Assembly: GCA_028875225.1 (NCBI GenBank)
Contig: JAPPFB010000003.1
Location: 83,254-147,253, forward strand
Length of the DNA stretch: 64,000 nucleotides
Source of the DNA: Chloroflexota bacterium
Lineage (GTDB): Bacteria > Chloroflexota > Dehalococcoidia > Bin125
Direction of reading: 5' to 3'
This document shows, one piece after another, positions 50,455 to 58,373 of this stretch. The notes under the pieces were generated by a model. It searched no databases, was not told the DNA's origin, and saw only the letters and a list, made by a program, of their open reading frames with translations. The position numbers and the translations under genes are program-made. Within the stretch, counting starts at the first letter, position 1. Each line of letters starts with the position of its first letter.

Positions 50455-52262
50455 CCCAGGATCTGGAACAGCTCGTCCAGTTCCGCGTCGGATAGCCGCG
50501 TCTGGATCGAGACGGGACGCTCCGGCTGTTGTTCCACGAGCAGCGCGCGGTAGGCGTCGTCGGAGGCGATCGCGGAAACCAGCGACAGCGACTCCGAACG
50601 CGTCTTGCTCAGATCGGGGCGCTGGACCAGCTCGGCCCGCACGTGCTCGTCGTGCACGATCTCCAGGGTCACGTCCTTCTGCACGTCGGCCGACGGGATT
50701 GAGAGCGTGCTGGAGACCGTCCAGGGGATCGGCTTGCCGTCCGGGTCGGCGACGATGATCGTCTCCGTGACGGTCTGAGTCGTTCCCGGACGGGTCAGGG
50801 TGACGGTCTCGGTGCGATGCTCGACCCAGCGCGGGTGGTGGGTCAGCTGGACCAGGGGCGGCAGCGCGATGCGCAAGTCGGCGCTCAGCTCCGTTGTGAT
50901 CTCGACGGCCAGGATCCCGCTCTCGGCCGGCTGCGCCAGCGTGAAGCGGGTCTCGCCGTCGGGGACGAACAGGGCCGTGGTCTCGTGCCCGCCGGCCGCG
51001 ACGGTGAGCGTCCCGGAGACGCGGGTCACTTGCGCCTGGAGCAGCGTCGTCTGGCTCAGTGCGCGGTAACCAGCTGCGGTCTGTAGCTCGACCCGCTCCT
51101 CGAGCGTCGCGACGCAGCCTGAGCGCACGCCGCCCTCGATCCGATCAGGGCGCCAGATGAGCGAGACGATTTGCAGGTCGCAGAGCTCGCCCTCGACCGC
51201 AGGCAGCGGATACGGCAGCTGATCCCCGGCGAGCGAGAGCGCTCCGGCCTGCGCGTGCTCATCCCGCCAGGCGAAGGTGAACGAGGGAACCGGACCGTCG
51301 AGCGGCAGCAGGTAACTCAACCGCCCGCCCTGGCCCAGCGTGTTCTCGCGCTGGAACTTGGGCTCGCGGCCATCCGCGCCGCCGAACGCGCGCACCTCGA
51401 CCTCGAGATTGGCGGCCGCCTTGAGCACGACCGTGGCCGCAGACGCTGTCACGGTCAGGCGCTCGATGAACAACCGTCTGCCGGGGATCAGCGGGGGCGG
51501 GTCGAACTCGATCTCATCCGAAGTCCAGGTCTCCTGCTCGCCATCATCGGCCGAGGCCAGGGGCGGGCAGCAGATGACGACCGAGGCGACCACCGCGAGA
51601 GCCGCGGCCCCGCCCAGGACCCGGGGCCACCAACTTGATCGGTGTTCGCGCTGTTCCCGGGCGATGGTTTGCCGCGCGTCGTCGTACTCCCGCTTCGCCT
51701 GCTGCTTCGTATCGCGCTTGCGGAACCAGTTGCGCGGCCGCAGCGGCATCCGTTCGCCTCGCGTCCGGGGGCGCGGCGAGCGCTTCAGGTTTGCCAGCTT
51801 GCGCGCCCCGCGCCGGATCGGACCGAGCTGTGAGGCGGCCTGCTGCGTCACAATCTCCACAGCCTCCTGCGTCGCCGCAGGGGCGCCGGGCGACGCGCTG
51901 CCGGCCGTCTCCGGGTCGAGGATCACAGCCCCCCGCTTCACGGGCGGCGCGGGCGGCTCGGCCCGGACCAGCTGAACTGGTGAACCGGCGAAGCGCCGCG
52001 TCCCGAAGCCGAAGCGCATCAGGTCGGCCGCCACCGCCGGCAATCGGCGGCCGCCGACCCGGCCCACGATCAGCGCGACGCCGACCAGGGCGAAGACCAG
52101 GCCGAGGCCCACTCGCACCGCCTCGGGACCGAACGGGGCGATCTGGTAGACGCCGTAGGCCAGCGCCGCCACCGCGGTCAGGGCTACGATCTGGGGGAAG
52201 GTAAACCAGAGCAGGACGCGGTCCTCGGCCTGCACGTGGGTCGGCACCTCGTGTTCATCCAT
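50442..52262 (-). CDS. PrgI-like (VirB3-type) protein fused to a large extracytoplasmic domain
   Basis: A 606-residue protein. Residues 1-100 match the PrgI family of monoderm conjugation systems: PTHVQAEDRVLLWFTFPQIV, with two membrane helices at about 22-42 and 48-67. A long Arg/Ala/Pro cytoplasmic linker (100-210) follows. A third membrane helix lies at about 213-237 (VLGGAAALAVVASVVICC). Some 365 residues of beta-rich, soluble sequence come next, including DLRIALPPLVQLTHHPRWVE. PrgI proteins are normally only about 100-130 residues, so this is a fusion. The added part could be a surface or channel subunit replacing VirB8-like functions. It is preceded by the pilin-like gene. Confidence 0.75.
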   Translation of the reverse strand: MDEHEVPTHVQAEDRVLLWFTFPQIVALTAVAALAYGVYQIAPFGPEAVRVGLGLVFALVGVALIVGRVGGRRLPAVAADLMRFGFGTRRFAGSPVQLVRAEPPAPPVKRGAVILDPETAGSASPGAPAATQEAVEIVTQQAASQLGPIRRGARKLANLKRSPRPRTRGERMPLRPRNWFRKRDTKQQAKREYDDARQTIAREQREHRSSWWPRVLGGAAALAVVASVVICCPPLASADDGEQETWTSDEIEFDPPPLIPGRRLFIERLTVTASAATVVLKAAANLEVEVRAFGGADGREPKFQRENTLGQGGRLSYLLPLDGPVPSFTFAWRDEHAQAGALSLAGDQLPYPLPAVEGELCDLQIVSLIWRPDRIEGGVRSGCVATLEERVELQTAAGYRALSQTTLLQAQVTRVSGTLTVAAGGHETTALFVPDGETRFTLAQPAESGILAVEITTELSADLRIALPPLVQLTHHPRWVEHRTETVTLTRPGTTQTVTETIIVADPDGKPIPWTVSSTLSIPSADVQKDVTLEIVHDEHVRAELVQRPDLSKTRSESLSLVSAIASDDAYRALLVEQQPERPVSIQTRLSDAELDELFQILGWGP

Positions 52263-52288
52263 GAGGCGCCCTCCTTTCTAGGGAACCG

Positions 52289-52564
52289 CTAGGGAGTCGC
52301 CGGGTCGGGCGGGGTGTCGATCGTGACGACCGGGTTGGAGACCGCGTCGATCACCAGTTCGACCACGCCGAAGGCGACCAGCGCGAGCACGATCCCGGCC
52401 AGCGCCGTGAGCATGGCCGTCTTGCCGCGCTCCATCTGGTGCGGCGCGCCGGAGGCGGTCAGGTACTGGTAGGCGCCGAAGACGAAGTAGGCGACGCCGA
52501 CGCCGCCGACCACGCCCAACAAAATCCCGACCAAGTTCGAAATCGTCTGGGTCAGGTCATCCAT
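52289..52564 (-). CDS. Pilin-like membrane protein, VirB2/TrbC type
   Basis: A 91-residue protein with two hydrophobic segments (ISNLVGILLGVVGGVGVAYFV; LTALAGIVLALVAFGVVELVI) separated by a short polar loop with a basic residue (HQMERGKTA). This matches small channel/pilin subunits of type IV secretion systems. A good site (GGAAAGGAAC) precedes the ATG at 52564. Two strong palindromes lie just upstream, between this gene and the VirB6-like gene. Confidence 0.75.
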   Translation of the reverse strand: MDDLTQTISNLVGILLGVVGGVGVAYFVFGAYQYLTASGAPHQMERGKTAMLTALAGIVLALVAFGVVELVIDAVSNPVVTIDTPPDPATP

Positions 52565-52588
52565 GAGTGGTGTTCCTTTCCTGGAACT

Positions 52589-52611
52589 GGTCCCGCACTT
52601 GATGCGGGACC
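52589..52611. promoter_or_regulatory. Inverted repeat in the transfer operon (9-bp stem)
   Basis: GGTCCCGCA and TGCGGGACC pair perfectly around a 5-base loop. The hairpin lies in the transcript between the VirB6-like and pilin-like genes, close to the pilin ribosome binding site. It could stabilise or process the pilin message, or act as an attenuator. Confidence 0.6.
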
Positions 52612-52612
52612 G

Positions 52613-52633
52613 GCCCCGGACCAGGTCCGGGGC
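52613..52633. promoter_or_regulatory. Inverted repeat in the transfer operon (10-bp arms)
   Basis: GCCCCGGACC and GGTCCGGGGC are perfect complements around one base. The repeat is adjacent to the hairpin at 52589-52611, making a double palindrome upstream of the pilin-like gene. Confidence 0.6.
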
Positions 52634-52716
52634 GCTTGTTGCCTCTTTGCCCCTTGCGGGACCGGTCCCTACTCAGCACATGGCGCACCTCCTTCGATTC
52701 GGGACTCGCGGGTCCG

Positions 52717-53688
52717 CTACTCGTTCTGACTCCGGGGTCCGCGGCCGGACGGCTCCGCGCCGCCCTGCGGCGTCGAAAGCTCGGCCGCGGAGCGGGTCGC
52801 CCCACCCGCGCCCGAGGAACCGCCGGCGCCTCCGCTGGACAACGCTTTGCCCGCGGCCGTGCCGCCGGCGCCGATGGCGGCGACTGAGGCGACGGAGCGG
52901 ACCATCGTGGCGGGCAGTGAGAGGCCGAACCAGAGCGTCTGCAGCCAGGCGTCGAAGGGACTGGAGTTGCCCAGCATCGAGGGCACGCGGGTGGCCAGAT
53001 AGATGAAGGCAAGCGACATCAAGAGCTTCCAGATCAGGTCCCGCACCGGCTCGAACAAGCCGATCGGGGCCAGTTCGGCGAGAAAGCCGATGCCCAACGC
53101 GAGCGCGATCAGCTGGACCGCCTGCTGGAACACCGTGGTCACGAAGAGCCTGAGCCAGTGCCGGCTCCAGCCCGACGAATGCGGCAGGATCCAGAGCCCC
53201 ATCGCCGCCGGCGCGAGGACCAGCAAGAGATCGATCAGGGCGAGCCTCAGCACCATCTGGACGAGCAGGTAGAGACAGAAGAAGGCGTAGATGAGATAGA
53301 TCAGGGCCAGGAGCAGGGCGAGCCCGACCGATCCGCCCTCGACTGCCGTGAGCAAGGTCTCGACGGGAGCGCGGAGCAGATCCGAGGGCGTCACATCGAG
53401 CGTGACCGCGATGAACCCGGAGACGGCGTGCGCGACGTCGATGACGAGCGCGCACCACCAGAGCGAGGCGGCCGCCGCGACGACCCCCAGCACCAGCCTC
53501 GGGATCAGCTCGCGCCACCCGGCTTGCCTGGCGCCCAGGGGTTCCTGAGTAATCAGCGAGAGGCCGATCCAGCCGATGATGAACGCGAGCGCGGCCGAGG
53601 TCACGACCCAGACCGCCAGCCAGGCCTCCTGGACCAGCAGGTGGCCGTAGGTCAGGTCGGCGGGCGTGCCGGTGATGATGTCTGACAT
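52717..53688 (-). CDS. Polytopic membrane protein, VirB6/TrbL-like
   Basis: A 323-residue protein with about seven hydrophobic segments (AWLAVWVVTSAALAFIIGW; LVLGVVAAAASLWWCALVI; GLALLLALIYLIYAFFCLYL; LALIDLLLVLAPAAMGLWIL and others). The C-terminal tail is Ser/Gly/Ala-rich. This is the layout of VirB6/TrbL channel proteins. It follows the secreted protein gene with a 4-base gap, so they are co-transcribed. Confidence 0.8.
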   Translation of the reverse strand: MSDIITGTPADLTYGHLLVQEAWLAVWVVTSAALAFIIGWIGLSLITQEPLGARQAGWRELIPRLVLGVVAAAASLWWCALVIDVAHAVSGFIAVTLDVTPSDLLRAPVETLLTAVEGGSVGLALLLALIYLIYAFFCLYLLVQMVLRLALIDLLLVLAPAAMGLWILPHSSGWSRHWLRLFVTTVFQQAVQLIALALGIGFLAELAPIGLFEPVRDLIWKLLMSLAFIYLATRVPSMLGNSSPFDAWLQTLWFGLSLPATMVRSVASVAAIGAGGTAAGKALSSGGAGGSSGAGGATRSAAELSTPQGGAEPSGRGPRSQNE

Positions 53689-53692
53689 CCGA

Positions 53693-54310
53693 CTACTCCT
53701 CGTCCCGGCAGCCGGCGGGCTCTTCTGAGGTCAGCGCGGTGAGGACGCCGCAGAGCGTGCCGTGCACGCCCTCGATCACCCAGCGCGCGGCCGCCTTGGC
53801 CCAGCCGTCCGGGTCGAGCGCGCGCAGGAGGCTGCCCAAGAGGCCGCCCGGCTGGTGCAGGGGAACGACGGCGTAGAACGTGGTCGGGGTCGGCTGCCGG
53901 CCGGTCGCGGCCAGCATCACCATGAGGTAGGTCCTGTCCGGGTCGAGCGCTGGTTGTTCGTCCAGGGCGGGGTAGTCGAACTCGTACTCCCAGCCCTCGT
54001 CGCGCTCCGTCTCGCCGCCCGAGACTCGGTACATCGAGGTCAGCCACTCGCCCGTGTCGGCGTCGCGGATGCCGTAGTAGAGGGTTGTCAGGCGGGCCGT
54101 GAAGATCGGCCGGGCGCGGAACTGGCCGTGCTTCTTGCGCTCGATCCAGTCCTCGTCCTCGTTGACCCACTCCAGCTGCGTCCCTGAAGGCGGCTGCTGG
54201 GCGTCCGCGATCTGCCAGGCGGCCAGCGCAAGTACCAACGCCGCTAGCGCCAGGACGGCTGCCGCAAGGCGTTTGCCCCGCTGGCGCATCTTCCGGATTC
54301 GTTGCCTCAT
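53693..54310 (-). CDS. Secreted or anchored protein, first gene of the transfer operon
   Basis: A 205-residue protein with a strongly basic N-terminus and one hydrophobic segment at about 14-32 (AAAVLALAALVLALAAWQIA), typical of a signal peptide or anchor. The extracytoplasmic part is beta-rich (FTARLTTLYYGIRDADTGEW; TYLMVMLAATGRQ) and ends in a short Cys-containing tail. The ATG at 54310 with GGAGAT upstream is preferred over the longer frame to 54406. Its position before VirB6-like and pilin-like genes suggests a surface component of the transfer machine. No family recognised. Confidence 0.68.
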   Translation of the reverse strand: MRQRIRKMRQRGKRLAAAVLALAALVLALAAWQIADAQQPPSGTQLEWVNEDEDWIERKKHGQFRARPIFTARLTTLYYGIRDADTGEWLTSMYRVSGGETERDEGWEYEFDYPALDEQPALDPDRTYLMVMLAATGRQPTPTTFYAVVPLHQPGGLLGSLLRALDPDGWAKAAARWVIEGVHGTLCGVLTALTSEEPAGCRDEE

Positions 54311-54830
54311 CGCGATCTCCTCACCGCACAGGTGTTCGTAGGAGTGAGATTGTGCAGGGCCGGGGCGGCCGGCAACAGGGCGCGCGCGCCATGACACGCG
54401 TGACACGGCGTCCGCGCCCTGTACGAGCCAGACGTGCTCGTGGTGTCATGGGCGTGTACAGGAATCCCCGTCCTGTGGCAGTGGGGCAAACCGGCATGAT
54501 CTCCAGTCCAGGACTGAACGAACGCTGTTCCAGGCGAGGTGGATTTGGAGGGGCGGGGTGGAAGGGCTGGTTCCGGGCTGGTGGGGCAGAAGGGGCGGCA
54601 AATGGGGCAGTTGGAACACGCGGGGTGGGGTGGGGCGCCCCCTACCGGACCCCTGCCGCCCTGTCCGGGAGGGCCTCTGTCAACCGGGCCACACCAGCCG
54701 GGGTGGGGATGACGGGGTCACAAGGGCTTCGGGCGACGGGGCGGGCACCGTGCTGCACCTGCCCGGCCACCCCATCAACAGACCGGCTGGCTCAGCTGGC
54801 TCACATCAACGAAGTACGAAGGAGGCTGCT
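54311..54830. promoter_or_regulatory. Divergent control region between transfer and replication operons
   Basis: About 520 bases between the minus-strand transfer operon and the plus-strand helix-turn-helix gene, so promoters for both should lie here. The middle is very G-rich on the plus strand. It contains CCTACCGGACCCCTG at 54641-54655, a motif repeated before two other genes of the element. No gene is supported. Confidence 0.5.
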
Positions 54831-55796
54831 ATGGACAACGCGGGGCACGACAGGCATGACGCGCAACAACGGCAAGTGAAGGACGCCGCCTTAGGCTCCA
54901 CTCCGCCCAACTGCCCGGCGAAAGGGGGTGTGGATGAACAGGGGCACGACGAGGACGAGGCGCAAGAACAGCAGGCGACCGACTCCGACTCGGGGGACGC
55001 TCCACCCGGCCGCCCGGACGGGGTTGTCGGTCAGGAGAAGGACCCATTGATCGAGTTCCTCCGGCGGATGCACAAGGAGCAGGGCAAGAACAAAACGGCC
55101 GCCAAGCTGGGCGTCGACCGCAAGACCATCTGGCGGGCGCTTGAGGCAGGTCGGCTGACGCCGCGACTCAAGGACGCGCTGGAACGGGAACGACAAGCTG
55201 CGGAACTGGCGGCGGAACGGGAGGCGGCGGGCGGCGAACGCCTGGAGTTGGAACTGTGGGTGGAAGGGCTGGAGCGGCGCCTACAGGACGTAGAGGAGCA
55301 ACTGACTGGTGGTCTCGGCAGACTGGGTGAGGAACTGGCGGGCTTGCGGGACGAAGTCAAGACGCTGGCCTGGACTCGACCTGAGGTAAGTGGGGCGGCT
55401 TCGGAATCCGATTCGACGCACTCGACGCTTAGGAGTCCCCACCGCACCTATCCCCAGGTGGTGACCGTCGAACCCTTGCCCGACGACGAGCCGGTCTTCG
55501 GCGAGGCGATGCCGCTCATAGCCGAATGGCGAGACCAACGTGAGCGGTTCAAGGCACACTGGCCCTCAGTCGAGGGGCTGGAGGCTGAAGTGCGGATGCT
55601 GGAGCTGGAGCTGGAGCTGATCAAGGAGCGCCGCCTCACCCTGCCACCCGGTCGGCTGCCCTGGGAGTGGGACCAGCGACGGCGGGAGGCGCAACGACGG
55701 CAGCAGCGGCTGGGGACGGCGCGGCGCAATCTGCGACGGGCGCGGTGGCGCTATTGGTGGCGGAGGGTGCTGGGCCTAGGGACTCTGGCCGCGTGA
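54831..55796 (+). CDS. Helix-turn-helix and coiled-coil protein
   Basis: A 321-residue protein whose ATG follows GAAGGAGG. The first 60 residues are acidic and disordered. Residues about 65-100 form a helix-turn-helix (FLRRMHKEQGKNKTAAKLGV, then RKTIWRALEAGRLTPRL). Long Glu/Arg/Leu coiled-coil segments follow (about 100-175 and 230-300), ending in a basic Trp/Arg-rich tail. It diverges from the transfer operon, which suggests a transcriptional regulator or a partition/replication accessory of the element. Family not recognised. Confidence 0.65.
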   Translation: MDNAGHDRHDAQQRQVKDAALGSTPPNCPAKGGVDEQGHDEDEAQEQQATDSDSGDAPPGRPDGVVGQEKDPLIEFLRRMHKEQGKNKTAAKLGVDRKTIWRALEAGRLTPRLKDALERERQAAELAAEREAAGGERLELELWVEGLERRLQDVEEQLTGGLGRLGEELAGLRDEVKTLAWTRPEVSGAASESDSTHSTLRSPHRTYPQVVTVEPLPDDEPVFGEAMPLIAEWRDQRERFKAHWPSVEGLEAEVRMLELELELIKERRLTLPPGRLPWEWDQRRREAQRRQQRLGTARRNLRRARWRYWWRRVLGLGTLAA

Positions 55797-55818
55797 ACGC
55801 TCGTGTGTGTGTTCCGCC

Positions 55819-56139
55819 TCAATCGTTGCATGGGGTGTTCCAAGCGCGAATGAGGTCCCTCTCTTCGGCCAGGCGTGCGGCCTGGCCGCCACTGTTCTTA
55901 TGGGCGTGAATGTGAGTAGCGCCGGCTCTTCTGATGCAGGGCATTTTGTGGTGACTATCAAACCTCTCCGAGAGGTCCCCGGTCTGCCCGATGTAGATCG
56001 GAGAGAAGCGGTTTGGACTGGTTTCCCTCGCGAAGATGTAGTTGCCGGGAACGGCATCGAAGGTCTGACCGATCTCGTAGATGTAGTACTCGTACTCGGT
56101 GCCACTGAAACCCGTCCACTTGCAGGTCTGTTGAGCCAT
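55819..56139 (-). CDS. GIY-YIG-type nuclease domain protein
   Basis: A 106-residue protein. GNYIFA and IYIGQTGDLSERFDSHHKM correspond to the GIY and YIG strands, with R59 and the following His residues. ARLAEERDLI (conserved Glu) and WNTPCND (conserved Asn) complete the GIY-YIG set. It is a minimal stand-alone nuclease domain, as found in small homing-type or repair-type endonucleases. It is convergent with the helix-turn-helix gene. Confidence 0.75.
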   Translation of the reverse strand: MAQQTCKWTGFSGTEYEYYIYEIGQTFDAVPGNYIFARETSPNRFSPIYIGQTGDLSERFDSHHKMPCIRRAGATHIHAHKNSGGQAARLAEERDLIRAWNTPCND

Positions 56140-56314
56140 CGTTTCCCCCTATCTCACTGCCGAAGACGATATGTCAACTAGCACATGTGGTTCTATATTG
56201 GCTGCAACAGACCGTGTTTCCCATCTTCGTGGTGAATGGCAGCGCTGGCAGAGCAGATCGCTCGAGTCGCTTGAATTGGCCCGTCTCATTTCAACAGCCC
56301 TCGCTCCGGCGCGC

Positions 56315-56572
56315 TCACTCCGCCTCTGGTCGTGTCAACAGCGCCAGTTGCGAGACGTGGCAGGTCTCGCACCAGAATGCCCAGCGCAGCACGCTCGGGT
56401 CGCCGAAGTAGGGGATCACCCGCTCGAGAGTGACCTCGTGGCCAGCGTGCCCCCAGGCGTCGAGCTCACCGTTGGCCCGCTCGGCCAACAGCGCCAGGCC
56501 GTTCAGCTGATACTCGGCCTGCGGTTCGGCCCGGGCCAAGGCCGCTTCAACCTGCTTCGCCGTGATCGTCAT
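56315..56572 (-). CDS. Small hypothetical protein (85 aa)
   Basis: An 85-residue soluble protein with an ATG at 56572 preceded by GGAGGC. It is largely helical at the start (ITAKQVEAALARAEPQAEYQ) and carries a C-x2-C motif near the end (FWCETCHVSQLALL), perhaps a half zinc site. It lies alone on the minus strand in the element. Function unknown. Confidence 0.5.
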   Translation of the reverse strand: MTITAKQVEAALARAEPQAEYQLNGLALLAERANGELDAWGHAGHEVTLERVIPYFGDPSVLRWAFWCETCHVSQLALLTRPEAE

Positions 56573-57247
56573 CGCGCCTCCGACCGCAGAGCATAGGACG
56601 ATCCGGGAACGAGCCACCGGCCGTTTCAACGTTGTCCACCTGAGACCAGTCCAATGCGAGTTTCCCAAAACCCGACGCCCGCGCCCTGTTTATCTCTATG
56701 GGACGGGCGTACTACTGGAGATGGTTTCAGGCTTTGCCAGCATTTCCCGCCCAGAAACGCTGGAGGGTTCGTCCCCGACCCGAGACCGGCAAGTTGGATG
56801 AGGTCTGCTCTCCCAGGTCCGGACTCAAGATGGGACACAGGCGCTCTTCGCAGCGCGAATCGGTCAGTGGATGAGGTCTGCTCGCCCTGACTCCGGTTCA
56901 AGAAGCGGAACTACACGGGCGGACGCCAATTGGCCCCAGGCCCCGGAACTGAGATCTGACCGGATTGCGAATGGCGCAGTTCGGTCGCTTCGTGTCCGCG
57001 CGCCGACCTTGAGCCCGACTGATTGAGCACATCTGCTCTCCCTCGCGCTTCGGCCGCACCGCCCTCCCCCTCTTCACCGCACTCCAGACCCCCGCCGGTC
57101 TCGGCATCCGACCGCGGGTGGAGTGCGTCCACCAGCCAGTACCACCCGCCAACCGCGAAGACCTGCGCCCCGGATGCCGGTGCCGGTCGCCAGCCACCCA
57201 CACAGACCACCATTCACAACCGCGCAGGAACACGAAGGGAGTTCCCG
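56573..57247. other. Gene-free region with short repeated units
   Basis: About 675 bases without a supported gene, immediately upstream of the plus-strand operon. It carries spaced repeats (GGATGAGGTCTGCTC at 56796-56810 and 56869-56883; GAGCACATCTGCTCTCCC near 57025). This layout would suit an iteron-like origin or operator region. No A+T-rich stretch stands out. Confidence 0.4.
56796..56883 (+). repeat. Two copies of a 15-bp direct repeat, 73 bp apart
   Basis: GGATGAGGTCTGCTC occurs at 56796-56810 and 56869-56883. Similarity continues for about 25 bases downstream of each (CCGGACTCAAGATGGGA versus CCGGTTCAAGAAGCGGA). A weaker third unit lies near 57025. Confidence 0.65.
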
Positions 57248-57799
57248 ATGGAACACGTCAACCAGGCAACAACCACGCACACCGGGGCATGGAGCCGCTA
57301 CACCGGCCCCACGGCCGCCCGGATCGCCGAACTGATCGCGCCCGAGCGGCGGGTCCGATTCGAGCGCGGCTGGTTCTGGACCGCCGCGGTCTGCCACGAC
57401 TCGGAACAGGACCTGGCGGCCTTCCGCCAGCGGCCCGATGGCGACGGGATCGACGTCCGCTGCAAGTCGGCCGGCTGCTCCAGAGAGCGAATCATCCGCT
57501 CGCTGGAACTGCTGACCGGTGAGTCGATCTGGTCGGCATACACAACCGAGCCTCACTCCTCGACCCCGACGCAAGCGGCGGCAGACCAAAGCGACGCGAC
57601 GGACGGAACGGGCGGCCACTCATGGCGGCTTGCCCTCGCGCCGTTCATCGTCCTGCTGCTGGCCGCGCCGTTCGTCTTCGGCTACGACCTCCAAGTCGTC
57701 GCGCTGAACGCGGTTGGCCTCGCCTGGGTCGGCTGGCTCGCGCATCGCCTGCTGCTCAACCGCCGCCGCTCGCTCGCGAAAGGAGGTCGAGCGCGCTAA
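57248..57799 (+). CDS. Hypothetical protein with C-terminal membrane segment
   Basis: A 183-residue protein from the ATG at 57248. The N-terminal 100 residues are soluble, with Cys-containing segments (WTAAVCHDSEQDL; VRCKSAGCSRERIIRSLELL) that might bind metal. The C-terminal 60 residues hold two hydrophobic stretches (LALAPFIVLLLAAPFVF; VVALNAVGLAWVGWLAHRLLL) and a basic end. It is the first gene of the plus-strand replication/recombination operon. Function unknown. The longer frame from 57023 lacks support. Confidence 0.6.
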   Translation: MEHVNQATTTHTGAWSRYTGPTAARIAELIAPERRVRFERGWFWTAAVCHDSEQDLAAFRQRPDGDGIDVRCKSAGCSRERIIRSLELLTGESIWSAYTTEPHSSTPTQAAADQSDATDGTGGHSWRLALAPFIVLLLAAPFVFGYDLQVVALNAVGLAWVGWLAHRLLLNRRRSLAKGGRAR

Positions 57800-57828
57800 G
57801 TCGTACCCACCTCATTCACCCAAACCCG

Positions 57829-57853
57829 AGGGCCGTCTCTCCAGAGGCGGCCC
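57829..57853 (+). terminator. GC-rich intergenic hairpin (first of three similar)
   Basis: GGGCCG and CGGCCC pair around an inner CTCT/AGAG stem. The hairpin lies between the membrane protein gene and the next gene. There is no strong T-run, so it may be an attenuator or a processing site rather than a terminator. Confidence 0.5.
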
Positions 57854-57920
57854 TTCGTCGTTGCCCCAGGGCAACGCGCATTCACCCGCAGTCGCAGGTG
57901 CACACGGAAAGGAAACCCAG

Positions 57921-58373
57921 ATGACTGCAGCCACCACCATGACCGCTCCCCGGCCGACGCTGGAGGAGTTGGTCGACCGGATCATCGACGCCATCTTCGG
58001 CCTGGACGAGACCGTCGAGCCGATCACATCGCCGGCCCGGAGCATTCACGAGGCGCGCCGTCTGAGACAGACAGGCGACCTGGACCAGGCGCTCGCCGTC
58101 TTCGCCGGGCTGGACCTCAGCGTGGCGACGGACGGGGAGCGGCGCTGGGCCTTCGCCGAGTTCCTCGACCTGGCCCGCAGACGACACCGAGATCGGGAGG
58201 CGTTGGTCTACAGCCCGGCGAGCGGACGGGCCGCCGTGTTGACGCCCTACACCACCGCCGCGCTGCAGATCGAGGCCGTTCTGGGCATGCGCTGGCGGCC
58301 GGGCAAGGTCGTCTCGAGGCGCTGCTTGCGAGGACTCAGACCCCTCGGGAACCGCGGTACGTCATGCCGCTGA
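57921..58373 (+). CDS. Hypothetical protein (150 aa)
   Basis: A 150-residue soluble, mostly helical protein with a GGAAAGGAAA site before the ATG. Acidic in the first half (LEELVDRIIDAIFGLDETV), basic at the end. The helical pair HEARRLRQTGDLDQALAVFAGL resembles a single tetratricopeptide-like unit. Its stop codon overlaps the primase gene start by 10 bases. Function unknown. Confidence 0.55.
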   Translation: MTAATTMTAPRPTLEELVDRIIDAIFGLDETVEPITSPARSIHEARRLRQTGDLDQALAVFAGLDLSVATDGERRWAFAEFLDLARRRHRDREALVYSPASGRAAVLTPYTTAALQIEAVLGMRWRPGKVVSRRCLRGLRPLGNRGTSCR

